From an uncultured Clostridia bacterium (lineage in GTDB: Bacteria; Bacillota; Clostridia; Christensenellales; UBA1242): a stretch of 12,001 nucleotides of DNA. Positions 5,567-12,001 of this stretch are shown here, piece by piece. The notes beneath the pieces were generated by a model. The model searched no databases, had not been told where the DNA came from, and saw only the letters and a program-made list of their open reading frames with translations. The translations under genes and the position numbers were made by a program. Location: the NCBI GenBank assembly GCA_946612575.1, contig CAMOEU010000012.1, forward strand, positions 1-12,001. The letters are read 5' to 3'. Position 1 is the first letter of the stretch. Every line of letters begins with the position of its first letter.

Positions 5567-7231
5567 ATGAACAACAATAACAAGCTTAAAATCACCTTCC
5601 TAGGCGGTGTGGGTGAAATCGGCAAAAATATGACCGCTTTTGAATATAACAATGAAATTATCATTGTTGACTGTGGATTGACATTCCCAGGCGATGATTT
5701 GCCTGGTGTGGATGTTGTTATTCCTGACTTTACTTATTTGGCAGCAAACAAGGACAAAATCAAAGCTTTGCTTCTCACACACGGACACGAAGACCACATC
5801 GGTGGTGTGCCTTTCTTTTTGCAACAATTCAGCAAGGTCCCAATTTATGGCTCAAAGCTTACACTTGCTCTTGTTGACCACAAGATGAGAGAACACCAAA
5901 AAGTTTCTTACAAGGCAATCACTGTTAAGCCTAAAAATGTGCTTAAGATTGGGTCTTTCTCAGTCGAATTTATCAAAGTTTCTCACTCTATTGCTGGGTG
6001 TCTTGCAATGTGTATAACAACACCAGCTGGCTCAGTTATTCACACAGGAGACTTCAAGATTGACTTCGAGCCTATTGATGGCACAATGACAGACCTTCAA
6101 AGATTTGGTGAACTTGGAAAGAAAGGTGTCAATCTTCTTCTTTGCGAAAGCACAAATGTTTGCAGACCTGGATATTCTATCAGTGAAAAGAGTGTCGGAA
6201 GAGCTCTTGATGAAATCTTTAAGGCTCATCCAGATAACAGACTTTTTGTGGCAACATTTGCTTCAAACATTCACAGACTCCAACAAATTTTGAATTTGGC
6301 AGAAAAATATAAGAGAAAGGTCGCTTTCACAGGAAGATCAATGCTCAACATCATTGATGTTGGCTCTAAAATTGGTGAAATAACATACAACAAAGACATC
6401 ATTATTGATATTGACAAGATTGATAAATATTCTGATAAAGAACTTTTGATTGTCACAACAGGCAGTCAAGGAGAACCACTTTCCGCTCTCACAAGAATGG
6501 CAATGGGAGAATTTAAACAAATCAAAATTGGTGCAAACGATGTGATTATCTTCTCATCTTCTCCAATTCCTGGAAACGAAAAGAGTGTATATAATGTTAT
6601 CAATGCACTTTTCCAAAAGGGTGCTGATGTGATTTATGACGAACTTGCCGAAGTCCATGCTTCAGGCCATGCTTGTCAAGAAGAAATAAAAACAATTCAT
6701 GCACTTGTGAAACCTAAATTCTTTATGCCTATCCACGGCGAATATAGACATCTTAAGATGCACAAACAACTTGCTATGATGCTTGGAATGCAAGAGAGAA
6801 ACATTCTTTTGCCAGCAATCGGAATGCAAGTCGAAATGTCACAAAATTCCATCAAAAAATGTGGAGTTGTTATTGCTGGACAAAGACTTATTGATGGTTA
6901 TGGAATTGGTGATATGGAAAGCAATGTTCTTAAGGAAAGAAAACAACTTTCTGAAGACGGAATTTGTGTTGTTGGGCTTACTGTAAACAATGTTTCTGGC
7001 GATCTTGTTGGTGAACCATTTATCATCACAAGAGGTGTGGTTTATCAAGATGAGGCTGAAGCTTTTGTTCAGGACACAAAAAATATGCTTATTGCTTCAC
7101 TTAAAGAACAAGATTTGCGAGGGTGCGAACCTGCAGTTTTGAGAAACACAGTCAAAAGAGCTGTTTCAAACTTCATCTTTAAGCGAACAAAAAGAAAGCC
7201 TATGGTGCTTGCAATTGTAATTTTGGATTAG
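5567..7231 (+). CDS. rnj: Ribonuclease J (beta-CASP metallo-beta-lactamase nuclease)
   Basis: 5'-to-3' exoribonuclease and endonuclease of the RNA decay and processing machinery in Bacillota; cytoplasmic, two-Zn active site. At 554 aa it has the full family length. Visible motifs are the N-terminal FLGGVGEIGKN (11-21), the metal motif HGHEDHIGG (72-80), His140 (VSHSI), Asp162 (HTGDFK), the beta-CASP motif region TTGSQGEP (297-304), SSSPIPGNE (330-338), His364/His368 (VHASGHA) and His390 (PIHGEYRHL). A C-terminal domain fills about 455-554. AAAGGAG ends 5 bases before the ATG. Codons often end in C or G (ATC, TTC, AAG) compared with neighbours, consistent with high expression rather than foreign origin. 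The next gene starts 2 bases after the stop. Whether it is J1 or J2 cannot be decided without the rest of the genome. Confidence 0.97.
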   Translation: MNNNNKLKITFLGGVGEIGKNMTAFEYNNEIIIVDCGLTFPGDDLPGVDVVIPDFTYLAANKDKIKALLLTHGHEDHIGGVPFFLQQFSKVPIYGSKLTLALVDHKMREHQKVSYKAITVKPKNVLKIGSFSVEFIKVSHSIAGCLAMCITTPAGSVIHTGDFKIDFEPIDGTMTDLQRFGELGKKGVNLLLCESTNVCRPGYSISEKSVGRALDEIFKAHPDNRLFVATFASNIHRLQQILNLAEKYKRKVAFTGRSMLNIIDVGSKIGEITYNKDIIIDIDKIDKYSDKELLIVTTGSQGEPLSALTRMAMGEFKQIKIGANDVIIFSSSPIPGNEKSVYNVINALFQKGADVIYDELAEVHASGHACQEEIKTIHALVKPKFFMPIHGEYRHLKMHKQLAMMLGMQERNILLPAIGMQVEMSQNSIKKCGVVIAGQRLIDGYGIGDMESNVLKERKQLSEDGICVVGLTVNNVSGDLVGEPFIITRGVVYQDEAEAFVQDTKNMLIASLKEQDLRGCEPAVLRNTVKRAVSNFIFKRTKRKPMVLAIVILD

Positions 7232-7233
7232 TT

Positions 7234-7821
7234 ATGAAAAATAAAGAAGATTTTGTTGGATTTGAATCGCATGAATATCGTCCTATTGTGAGAAGTGAAA
7301 GCATAAAATTGCTCGAAAAAATTGTCAGCGAAGAAAAACCAAAACAAATTTTGGAGATTGGGACATTTATCGGCTATTCTGCTTCTGTTATGCTTAGTGC
7401 ATGCAAAGATAGTTTTGTGACAACAATTGAAATTTCAAAAGAAAATGCTCTTGATGCAGTGAAAAATTTGACAGATGAGGGCTTTGATGGAAGATTTGAA
7501 GTTGTGAATATGGACACGATGGACTATCTTGAAAAAAATAGTGACAAAAAATTCGATTTTATCTTTTTAGATGGGGCAAAAGGGCAATATTACAAATATC
7601 TGCCATACCTAAAACAAATGCTTAAAAAAGACTGTTTTTTGCTTGCAGATGATGTGCTTTTTTATGGGCTTGTGAGGTCAACAGAAAAAATTGCTCACAA
7701 GCATAGGTCACTTGTTAATAATCTTCGCAAGTTTTTGCAACAACTTGAAAGTGATAATGATTTTGAAACAACAATTTTTGATTTTGAAAATGGAATGAGT
7801 TTGAGTAAAAAGAAAATTTAG
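7234..7821 (+). CDS. trmR: O-methyltransferase, TrmR/YrrM-like (probable tRNA 5-hydroxyuridine methyltransferase)
   Basis: SAM-dependent class I methyltransferase of 195 aa in the divalent-metal O-methyltransferase (Methyltransf_3 / COG4122) family. In Bacillus the member TrmR methylates 5-hydroxyuridine at tRNA wobble position 34 to 5-methoxyuridine. Motif I is LEIGTFIGYSA (40-50). Acidic residue Glu66 in TIEIS would bind the SAM ribose. FLDGAKGQYYKYL (111-123) holds metal ligand Asp113 and the AKGQY signature I associate with TrmR. LADDVLFYG (137-145) holds further metal ligands Asp139/Asp140. No Shine-Dalgarno precedes the ATG and the gap to the rnj stop is 2 bases, so translation must be coupled to RNase J. 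A small-molecule O-methyltransferase is the alternative. The family is firm, the tRNA substrate is inference. Confidence 0.8.
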   Translation: MKNKEDFVGFESHEYRPIVRSESIKLLEKIVSEEKPKQILEIGTFIGYSASVMLSACKDSFVTTIEISKENALDAVKNLTDEGFDGRFEVVNMDTMDYLEKNSDKKFDFIFLDGAKGQYYKYLPYLKQMLKKDCFLLADDVLFYGLVRSTEKIAHKHRSLVNNLRKFLQQLESDNDFETTIFDFENGMSLSKKKI

Positions 7822-7834
7822 GTTTTCTTTTTTC
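7807..7834 (+). terminator. AT-only hairpin over the methyltransferase stop codon
   Basis: AAAAAGAAAA (7807-7816) pairs perfectly with TTTTCTTTTT (7823-7832) around TTTAGG, which contains the TAG stop. The stem has one G-C pair only and a T-rich continuation to 7840. It may act as a weak terminator for the rnj unit, or be chance in AT-rich DNA. Confidence 0.4.
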
Positions 7835-7850
7835 TTTTCTATGCTTTTGT

Positions 7851-7884
7851 TTGTTTTTTTTGTCTAATTTGATATAATACTGCT
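7851..7884 (+). promoter_or_regulatory. Promoter whose start site coincides with the PAP2 start codon (leaderless)
   Basis: TTGTTT (7851-7856), a 16-base spacer, then a perfect TATAAT (7873-7878). Counting the last T as -7 puts +1 exactly at 7885, the A of the PAP2 ATG. The six bases between (ACTGCT) hold no Shine-Dalgarno. The -10 is convincing, the -35 is moderate. Confidence 0.65.
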
Positions 7885-8451
7885 ATGGAATTTGAAATTG
7901 AGATAATAAAATTTTTGCAGGCGGGAAGAAATGGCTTTTTGGATGTTTTCTTTCAGGTGATGACATACCTTGGAAGCATCTATATGGCAGCTTTTGTTTT
8001 CGTGCTCTTGCTTATTTTCAGAAGAAAATATTGTTTGTGGTTTGCGGGTGCTTTTGTTTCTTCTTATGGTGTGGCATTTTTGCTTAAACATCTTGTCAAG
8101 AGAGTGAGACCATTTATTGCAAACGATGCAATAACATGTATTGGACAACTAGAAAATGGATATTCTTTCCCAAGTGGACATAGTGTTGTGATAACTTGCA
8201 TTGCAATCTTTATTGGTTTCTTGCTGTTTAAATATTATAAAAAAGCTTGGCAAAAAACACTTGTTGTGGTGTTTTCTTCACTGATTGCACTTGTTGTGGT
8301 GCTTTCAAGAATGTATTTGGGTGTGCATTATCTCACTGACACTCTTGCAGGAATTGGTATTGCTGCAATTTTCACTGTGGCAACGATTATTGTTTGGCAT
8401 TTTTACAAAAAGAAAAAGGAAGTAAAAAATGAAACTGAAAATGGAGATTAA
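7885..8451 (+). CDS. PAP2-family membrane phosphatase (possible undecaprenyl-pyrophosphate phosphatase)
   Basis: Type 2 phosphatidic acid phosphatase, 188 aa, acting on a lipid phosphate at the outer face of the membrane. BcrC-like recycling of undecaprenyl pyrophosphate is the most common role for this size in Bacillota, but other lipid phosphates are possible. All three PAP2 motifs are intact: C1 K68-x6-R75-P76, C2 PSGH (96-99) and C3 SRMYLGVHYLTD (141-152) with Arg142, nucleophile His148 and Asp152. About five or six hydrophobic helices surround them. The N-terminus (MEFEIEIIKFLQ, then RNGFLDVFFQVMTYLG) matches the usual PAP2 start, so ATG 7885 is probably right although no ribosome site precedes it. 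The C-terminus overlaps tsaE by 23 bases, making this the first gene of a PAP2-tsaE-tsaB operon. Confidence 0.92.
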   Translation: MEFEIEIIKFLQAGRNGFLDVFFQVMTYLGSIYMAAFVFVLLLIFRRKYCLWFAGAFVSSYGVAFLLKHLVKRVRPFIANDAITCIGQLENGYSFPSGHSVVITCIAIFIGFLLFKYYKKAWQKTLVVVFSSLIALVVVLSRMYLGVHYLTDTLAGIGIAAIFTVATIIVWHFYKKKKEVKNETENGD

Positions 8452-8875
8452 ATCACTTAAACAAACGGAAGAACTTGCTTCTGCATTTGCAAAAGTGCTT
8501 AAAGTGGGGACTATTGTGATTATGAATGGTGACCTTGGCAGTGGAAAAACGACTTTTGTTAAAGAAGTTGTCAAGTGCCTTGGTTGTGATGATTTGGTGA
8601 CAAGCCCAACATTCACACTTCTAAACACATACAATGCAAAATTCCCTGTTTATCATTTTGATATGTATAGACTTTCTTCTGCAGAAGAAGCTATGAACAT
8701 TGGTTTTGAAGAATATTTCGACAAAAACACATTGGACGGAGTTTGCTTTGTTGAGTGGGCGGAAAATGTTGAGGGGCTTATAAAAGAATTTGACTATGTG
8801 ATTACCATCGAAAAAACTGGTGAAAATAGTAGAAACTTTATTATTAAAGGGAGTGAAGAAAATGCTGGCAATTAA
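8429..8875 (+). CDS. tsaE: tRNA t6A biosynthesis ATPase TsaE
   Basis: P-loop ATPase of the TsaB-TsaD-TsaE complex that installs threonylcarbamoyl-adenosine at tRNA position 37; TsaE is thought to reset the TsaBD complex between cycles. The 148-aa length is typical. Visible are the Walker A GDLGSGKTTF (34-43), switch-like TSPTFTLLN (58-66), HFDMYRL with Asp78 (76-82), the GFEEYF region (92-97), and VEWAE (108-112) with the conserved Trp110. AAGGAAG (8416-8422) lies 6 bases before ATG 8429. An in-frame ATG at 8441 is a less likely alternative because of its position relative to that site. The start is inside the PAP2 gene and the end overlaps tsaB, implying translational coupling along the operon. 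Confidence 0.95.
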   Translation: MKLKMEIKSLKQTEELASAFAKVLKVGTIVIMNGDLGSGKTTFVKEVVKCLGCDDLVTSPTFTLLNTYNAKFPVYHFDMYRLSSAEEAMNIGFEEYFDKNTLDGVCFVEWAENVEGLIKEFDYVITIEKTGENSRNFIIKGSEENAGN

Positions 8876-9512
8876 CACTGCATTTATGACCGCAAATTTG
8901 GCGATTAAAACGGCAAAAGGTCAAGTGGTCTTAAAAGATATTGATGCAAAGAGCAAACACTCAGAAAATGTGCTTAAAACGATTGATCAGATGTGTCAAG
9001 AAGCAAATGTAAACATTCTTGATTTGAAGACAGTTGCGGTTGTTGTTGGGCCTGGCTCGTTTACTGGGCTTAGGATTGGCACAGCGATTGCAAAAGCTCT
9101 TGGTGCTGTAAACAAAGATTTGAAATTTGTTTCAATATCATCTTTGTCGCTTATGGCATATATTGCTTCAAAGAAGAATATTGTAAGTGATGAGTTTTAT
9201 TGTGTTTTGAATGCTCTTTCTGACCTTTATTTTGTTTGCAAATTTTCTAAAGATGGAAACAAACTTGAAGAAGAAAAAATGATTTCAAGAGAAGAATATG
9301 ACAAAATAACTCAAAAGAAGGTTGCACTTGTCGGTGATTTGAAGTTTGAAGACTTGATTGAAATTGAAATTTCTGGGCAAGATTTATTGGATTATGCTTT
9401 GCTTTTGGAAAATGAGAAAAAGTTTGTCAAAGAGCAAGATTTACTTCCTGTTTATCTAAGATTGTCACAGGCAGAAGATATGCTTTCAAAAAAAACTAAA
9501 AAAGATTGTTAA
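8862..9512 (+). CDS. tsaB: tRNA t6A biosynthesis protein TsaB
   Basis: Non-catalytic ASKHA-fold partner that dimerises with TsaD in t6A synthesis. From ATG 8862 the protein is 216 aa. An upstream in-frame GTG (8820) would add 14 residues, but the family begins directly with the first strand (here MLAINTA, the usual form being LAIDTS) and AAAGGGAG (8846-8853) lies 8 bases before the ATG. The diagnostic GPGSFTGLRIG is at 63-73, and the C-terminal PVYLRLSQAE at 196-205 is typical. The usual Asp of DTS is Asn5, which is tolerated because TsaB does not hydrolyse ATP. It overlaps tsaE by 14 bases. The often-adjacent rimI and tsaD are absent downstream in this window. Confidence 0.94.
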   Translation: MLAINTAFMTANLAIKTAKGQVVLKDIDAKSKHSENVLKTIDQMCQEANVNILDLKTVAVVVGPGSFTGLRIGTAIAKALGAVNKDLKFVSISSLSLMAYIASKKNIVSDEFYCVLNALSDLYFVCKFSKDGNKLEEEKMISREEYDKITQKKVALVGDLKFEDLIEIEISGQDLLDYALLLENEKKFVKEQDLLPVYLRLSQAEDMLSKKTKKDC

Positions 9513-9517
9513 AACGG

Positions 9518-9546
9518 TTGACATATTGATAAAATGTATGTAAAAT
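9518..9546 (+). promoter_or_regulatory. Near-consensus SigA promoter of the zinc-ribbon gene
   Basis: TTGACA (9518-9523), a 17-base spacer, then TAAAAT (9541-9546): 6/6 and 5/6 matches at optimal spacing, just after the tsaB stop. The start is expected near 9553, giving a 15-base leader that holds AAAGGAG (9556-9562). This predicts strong constitutive expression independent of the tsaE-tsaB operon. Confidence 0.85.
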
Positions 9547-9567
9547 ACGAAAATCAAAGGAGATAGT

Positions 9568-10065
9568 ATGAAAAAACCTGTCTATATTAGATGTCCTAGA
9601 TGTGAACTTAACTATATCGAAAAGAAAGAAAAACTCTGCAGTGTTTGTAAGTCAGAGCTTGCAGTAAACAAAGATCCTTTTGCTAATGATTTGGATTTGG
9701 AACTTTGCCCAATTTGTAAAACAAATTATATCCAACCAGATGAAATTATGTGTTCGACTTGTCTTAAAGAGCATCAATCAGAAGATGGAGAAATCACAGC
9801 AGATGATTGGGATGAATATGTAAACCGTGATGAAGAAGAAATCATCTATGATGATGAAGAAACAGGGGATATGGCGACAGTTGCTGACCTTGGCGATGAC
9901 ACACTTGATGATGACATTGATTCTGATATCGGTTTTGATGACAGCTTGGATGACGAACTTGGCCCAGAATTTGATGATGACCTTGACGGCGAGTTTGATG
10001 ACGAAGACGAAGAAGATGATGAAGACGAAGAAGAAAATGAAGAAGATGACGACGATGATTTTTAG
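9568..10065 (+). CDS. Tandem zinc-ribbon protein with long acidic tail, function unknown
   Basis: A 165-aa soluble protein that I cannot assign to a named family. Two zinc ribbons are duplicated: Cys9/12/24/27 and Cys47/50/62/65, each CxxC-x11-CxxC. They share a CPxC..NYI...E..CSxC..E pattern, so one arose by copying the other. From about residue 70, and solidly from 87 to 165, the chain is almost all Asp and Glu and must be disordered and highly negative. The C-terminal acidic tail recalls the RNA polymerase delta subunit, but delta has a winged HARE-HTH domain rather than zinc ribbons. A role in nucleic-acid or polymerase binding, or as a DNA mimic, is inference only. It has a strong promoter and AAAGGAG 5 bases before the ATG. 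Its last codons form half of the terminator stem. Confidence 0.85.
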   Translation: MKKPVYIRCPRCELNYIEKKEKLCSVCKSELAVNKDPFANDLDLELCPICKTNYIQPDEIMCSTCLKEHQSEDGEITADDWDEYVNRDEEEIIYDDEETGDMATVADLGDDTLDDDIDSDIGFDDSLDDELGPEFDDDLDGEFDDEDEEDDEDEEENEEDDDDDF

Positions 10066-10078
10066 TCGTCATTTTTTT
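10046..10078 (+). terminator. Intrinsic terminator overlapping the 3' end of the zinc-ribbon gene
   Basis: ATGACGAC (10046-10053) pairs perfectly with GTCGTCAT (10065-10072) around an 11-base loop, followed by seven T (10072-10078). The left arm is coding sequence for the acidic tail and the stop codon TAG (10063-10065) lies at the loop edge. Confidence 0.85.
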
Positions 10079-10082
10079 AACA

Positions 10083-10113
10083 AAAAAAGAAGTGAAATTT
10101 TCACTTCTTTTTT
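10083..10113. terminator. Symmetric terminator between convergent genes
   Basis: GAAGTG (10089-10094) pairs with CACTTC (10102-10107), flanked by A-run and T-run (10083-10088, 10108-10113) that extend the stem or act as U tracts in either direction. It lies 7 bases past the stop of the minus-strand surface protein gene and should terminate both transcripts. Confidence 0.85.
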
Positions 10114-10119
10114 GTTTTG

Positions 10120-12001
10120 TTATTTAGACTTCTTTTCATTTGCCTTGTTTTTTGCTTTTGAAGATTTTTCAAGGTTTTTCTTTTCATATTCTTCTTTTGC
10201 AAAAATCTTTCTTTCAAGTTCGAGCAAATGATCAGGAGACTGCAATTCTTGTTTTTGTTTTTCAAGAGTCTCTATCTTTTCTGCAACAGCAGCTCTCTTT
10301 CTTGCAAAGTCCTTAAACTCTCTATCAGTTTGTTTTGAAACTTTTCCTTGATCTTGTTCTCTGAGTTTAACAACTTTCTCTTTATGGTCTTTTTCCATTG
10401 AGTTGAGTTCGTTTGTGAATCTGTCAATGTTTGTTTGAACTTCTTTGATTTCTTTTGCTTGTTCTTTTTCTGCCTTTTTCTTGATTACTGCAAGTTCGAG
10501 AGTTGATTTTCTGTCATACTCTTCTTTTCTCTTAACTTCAATCTTTTTGATTTTGATTTTTCTCAAAACTGTGAAGATAACTGCCAAGATGATTGCAAGG
10601 GCGGTGATAGAACCTGAAATGATAAGTGACCAGTCAAGGTCTGAAAGTGATGATTTTGAAGATTCTTCATCAGTTGATTCTTCTTCGTCAGTTTCTTCAT
10701 CAGTTTCTGTAGCTTTTGCAACAAAAACTCTATCACTGTTTGCTGAATAAGATTCGCTTTCTGTTGTTGTTTTTGCTTGATTATAGATGTCTTCTTCAAC
10801 TGTTTCAAGAGCAAGGTCATAAATCACTGCTGTTCCGCAAGTTTCTGCATAATCGCTTACAAGTGAAATATAAAGATTTGCTTCTGTGCTTTCTGAAGTG
10901 TGGAAGTAAACTTTGTATGTTTGATAGTCTTCATCACTTCTGATGTTTTTGAAAAGGTCGAAGTTTGTAAGTCCAACTGAAACACCATAGTTGTATGTCT
11001 TTTCGCTGTCAAGGTCGCTTTCTGCTGTGACAAATTTTGTCTTAACTTTGAATGAAAGCATATAATATCCATTGATTGTGACAGGGAATTTTGACTCTAT
11101 AACATATGAGCCGACACCTTGATTGCTAAGATAGAACATATTTTTGTCTTCATCAATGTGGAATGTTGTTCCATTTTCGAAGAATTCTGATTTAACAATT
11201 GCACCAACATTTGCTTCTGCTGTGCCTGTAGATACTGAGCCTGAGTATGCAGGGGCATTATTGATGTTTACATCTGTACCAATTTTGTTTGTTGGAAGAT
11301 TTTGATACATATCTGTCATATCAACAGCACCAAACAAATCTTCGTTTGAAGCAGCTGATGCAGCTTTTGTTTCAAAGAGTGAGCTGTCAATTGTTGTGAG
11401 CATAAAATTGTCAAAGTATGCAACACCAGAAACTTTTTCATCTTCTGTGCCAAGCCCAACTGTCAAGGTAAGTGTTTCTGCATTTGAAGATTTGAGATAG
11501 ATTGAATATGTCTTCCATGTTCCGTTTGAGCAAATGTTTTTTGCTTCATAAACTGTTATACCGTTTGAATCAGTAAGTGTAAGGTTTACTTTTGCTGTTG
11601 AGTTGTAATAGAACAAAATTTCCTTTGTTGAGTTTGAATCAATTGAAATAGAACTTACTGTTGCTTTTTGCCAAGTGCTTGAAACATTTGAAAGCATCAA
11701 AACATTGTCAATAGCAGTTGTTGAATTAAGGAAATTCTTTGGAGAATGGTTAACTTTTGCAAAGTAATATGGGTTTTCGCTGTCAGACAAACCATTCAAT
11801 TTGTTTTCTTCATAAAGTGAGATATATTTTTCATATTCGCTTGTTGCTGTGTTGATTACACCACCAAATGAGATTTTTCCTTCTTCTTTTGAAAGAGTCC
11901 AATCAGCAGGGGTATATGGTGCAACTGTTCCGTTTGACAAGTCAGTTTTGTTGAATGTTCCATTGTTTACTGAATTTGTTTTTGATGTTGATCCAAGCTC
12001 A
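10120..12001 (-). CDS. Large membrane-anchored extracellular protein with cytoplasmic coiled coil (partial, runs off right edge)
   Basis: The frame is open to the window edge, giving the last 626 residues of a longer protein. The TTG at 11940 is internal, not a start. The outer part is Ser/Thr/Asn-rich and beta-like. One module runs from NNGTFNKTD and PADWT (about 11890-11965) to GVAYFDNFML (about 11400-11427), an arrangement like CBM4/9-type carbohydrate-binding jelly rolls. A second resembles it at about 10801-11208. An acidic linker (TDEETDEEESTDEESS, about 10657-10704) is followed by one membrane helix (about 10564-10626) starting LIISGSITALAIILAV. After a basic RKIKIKK patch come about 130 charged residues rich in Lys, Glu and Gln that read as coiled coil, ending in a lysine-rich tail. 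The large cytoplasmic part is unusual for a Gram-positive surface protein and there is no LPXTG. A cell-surface glycan-binding or adhesion role is inference. Confidence 0.8.
   Translation of the reverse strand, partial: ELGSTSKTNSVNNGTFNKTDLSNGTVAPYTPADWTLSKEEGKISFGGVINTATSEYEKYISLYEENKLNGLSDSENPYYFAKVNHSPKNFLNSTTAIDNVLMLSNVSSTWQKATVSSISIDSNSTKEILFYYNSTAKVNLTLTDSNGITVYEAKNICSNGTWKTYSIYLKSSNAETLTLTVGLGTEDEKVSGVAYFDNFMLTTIDSSLFETKAASAASNEDLFGAVDMTDMYQNLPTNKIGTDVNINNAPAYSGSVSTGTAEANVGAIVKSEFFENGTTFHIDEDKNMFYLSNQGVGSYVIESKFPVTINGYYMLSFKVKTKFVTAESDLDSEKTYNYGVSVGLTNFDLFKNIRSDEDYQTYKVYFHTSESTEANLYISLVSDYAETCGTAVIYDLALETVEEDIYNQAKTTTESESYSANSDRVFVAKATETDEETDEEESTDEESSKSSLSDLDWSLIISGSITALAIILAVIFTVLRKIKIKKIEVKRKEEYDRKSTLELAVIKKKAEKEQAKEIKEVQTNIDRFTNELNSMEKDHKEKVVKLREQDQGKVSKQTDREFKDFARKRAAVAEKIETLEKQKQELQSPDHLLELERKIFAKEEYEKKNLEKSSKAKNKANEKKSK

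Noticed and set aside
8820..8861. Upstream GTG start for tsaB
   Set aside because: It would add 14 residues before the first family-conserved strand and lie deeper inside tsaE. ATG 8862 has AAAGGGAG upstream and gives the usual TsaB N-terminus.
9568..10065. RNA polymerase delta subunit (rpoE)
   Set aside because: The acidic tail is similar in charge, but the N-terminal domain is two Cys4 zinc ribbons, not the HARE-HTH fold of delta.
9827..10231. 134-codon plus-strand ORF overlapping the acidic tail and the end of the surface gene
   Set aside because: It is a frame-shifted reading of GAT/GAA repeats (runs of Met, Lys and Thr) that crosses two terminators.
10120..11940. A complete 606-residue protein starting at 11940
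   Set aside because: The codon there is TTG with no ribosome site, no signal peptide follows, and the frame stays open to the window edge with module-like sequence. The gene is partial.

Overview
The window is AT-rich bacterial DNA with densely packed genes, AGGAG-type ribosome binding sites, near-consensus vegetative promoters and short U-tailed intrinsic terminators. The gene set fits an uncultured low-GC Bacillota, most likely a Clostridia-type gut lineage: RNase J, GreA, cofactor-independent phosphoglycerate mutase, a tandem-OB single-strand binding protein, TsaE/TsaB, and a sporulation-type PdaB-like deacetylase. TGA is used as a stop (small DUF378-like gene) and TGG as Trp, so the code is standard rather than the Mollicutes UGA=Trp code. 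No tRNA, rRNA, CRISPR array, insertion sequence or phage gene was seen, so this looks like a stretch of ordinary chromosome.

Layout. Positions 2-199 are the 3' end of an unrecognised gene, closed by a terminator. Positions 378-1838 hold a plus-strand pair: a PdaB-like polysaccharide deacetylase and a two-OB-fold SSB-like protein starting at TTG. A short gap (1839-1979) holds a possible tiny transcript or ORF and a bidirectional terminator. Positions 1980-3814 hold a minus-strand pair: a DUF378-type small membrane protein followed by gpmI. A divergent promoter region (3815-4019) then leads into greA (4020-4490) on the plus strand. After it come an unrecognised six-helix membrane protein (4575-5492), RNase J (5567-7231) and, two bases later, a TrmR/YrrM-type methyltransferase (7234-7821). 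A separate promoter drives a PAP2 phosphatase, tsaE and tsaB (7885-9512), which overlap one another. A consensus promoter then drives a protein with two tandem zinc ribbons and a long Asp/Glu tail (9568-10065). Back-to-back terminators separate it from a large convergent gene (10120 to beyond the right edge). That gene encodes an extracellular multi-module protein with one membrane helix and a long basic cytoplasmic coiled coil.

How it works together. Most genes are core functions: transcript cleavage rescue (GreA), RNA decay (RNase J), tRNA anticodon-loop modification (TrmR-like; TsaE/TsaB for t6A), glycolysis (GpmI), and envelope lipid or peptidoglycan work (PAP2, PdaB-like). I found no convincing new multi-gene system. 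The least explained items are the zinc-ribbon/acidic-tail protein, the large surface protein with an unusual cytoplasmic coiled coil, a PAP2 promoter that implies a leaderless mRNA, a hairpin plus U-tract in the greA leader, and a promoter-terminator pair in the gap after the SSB gene.
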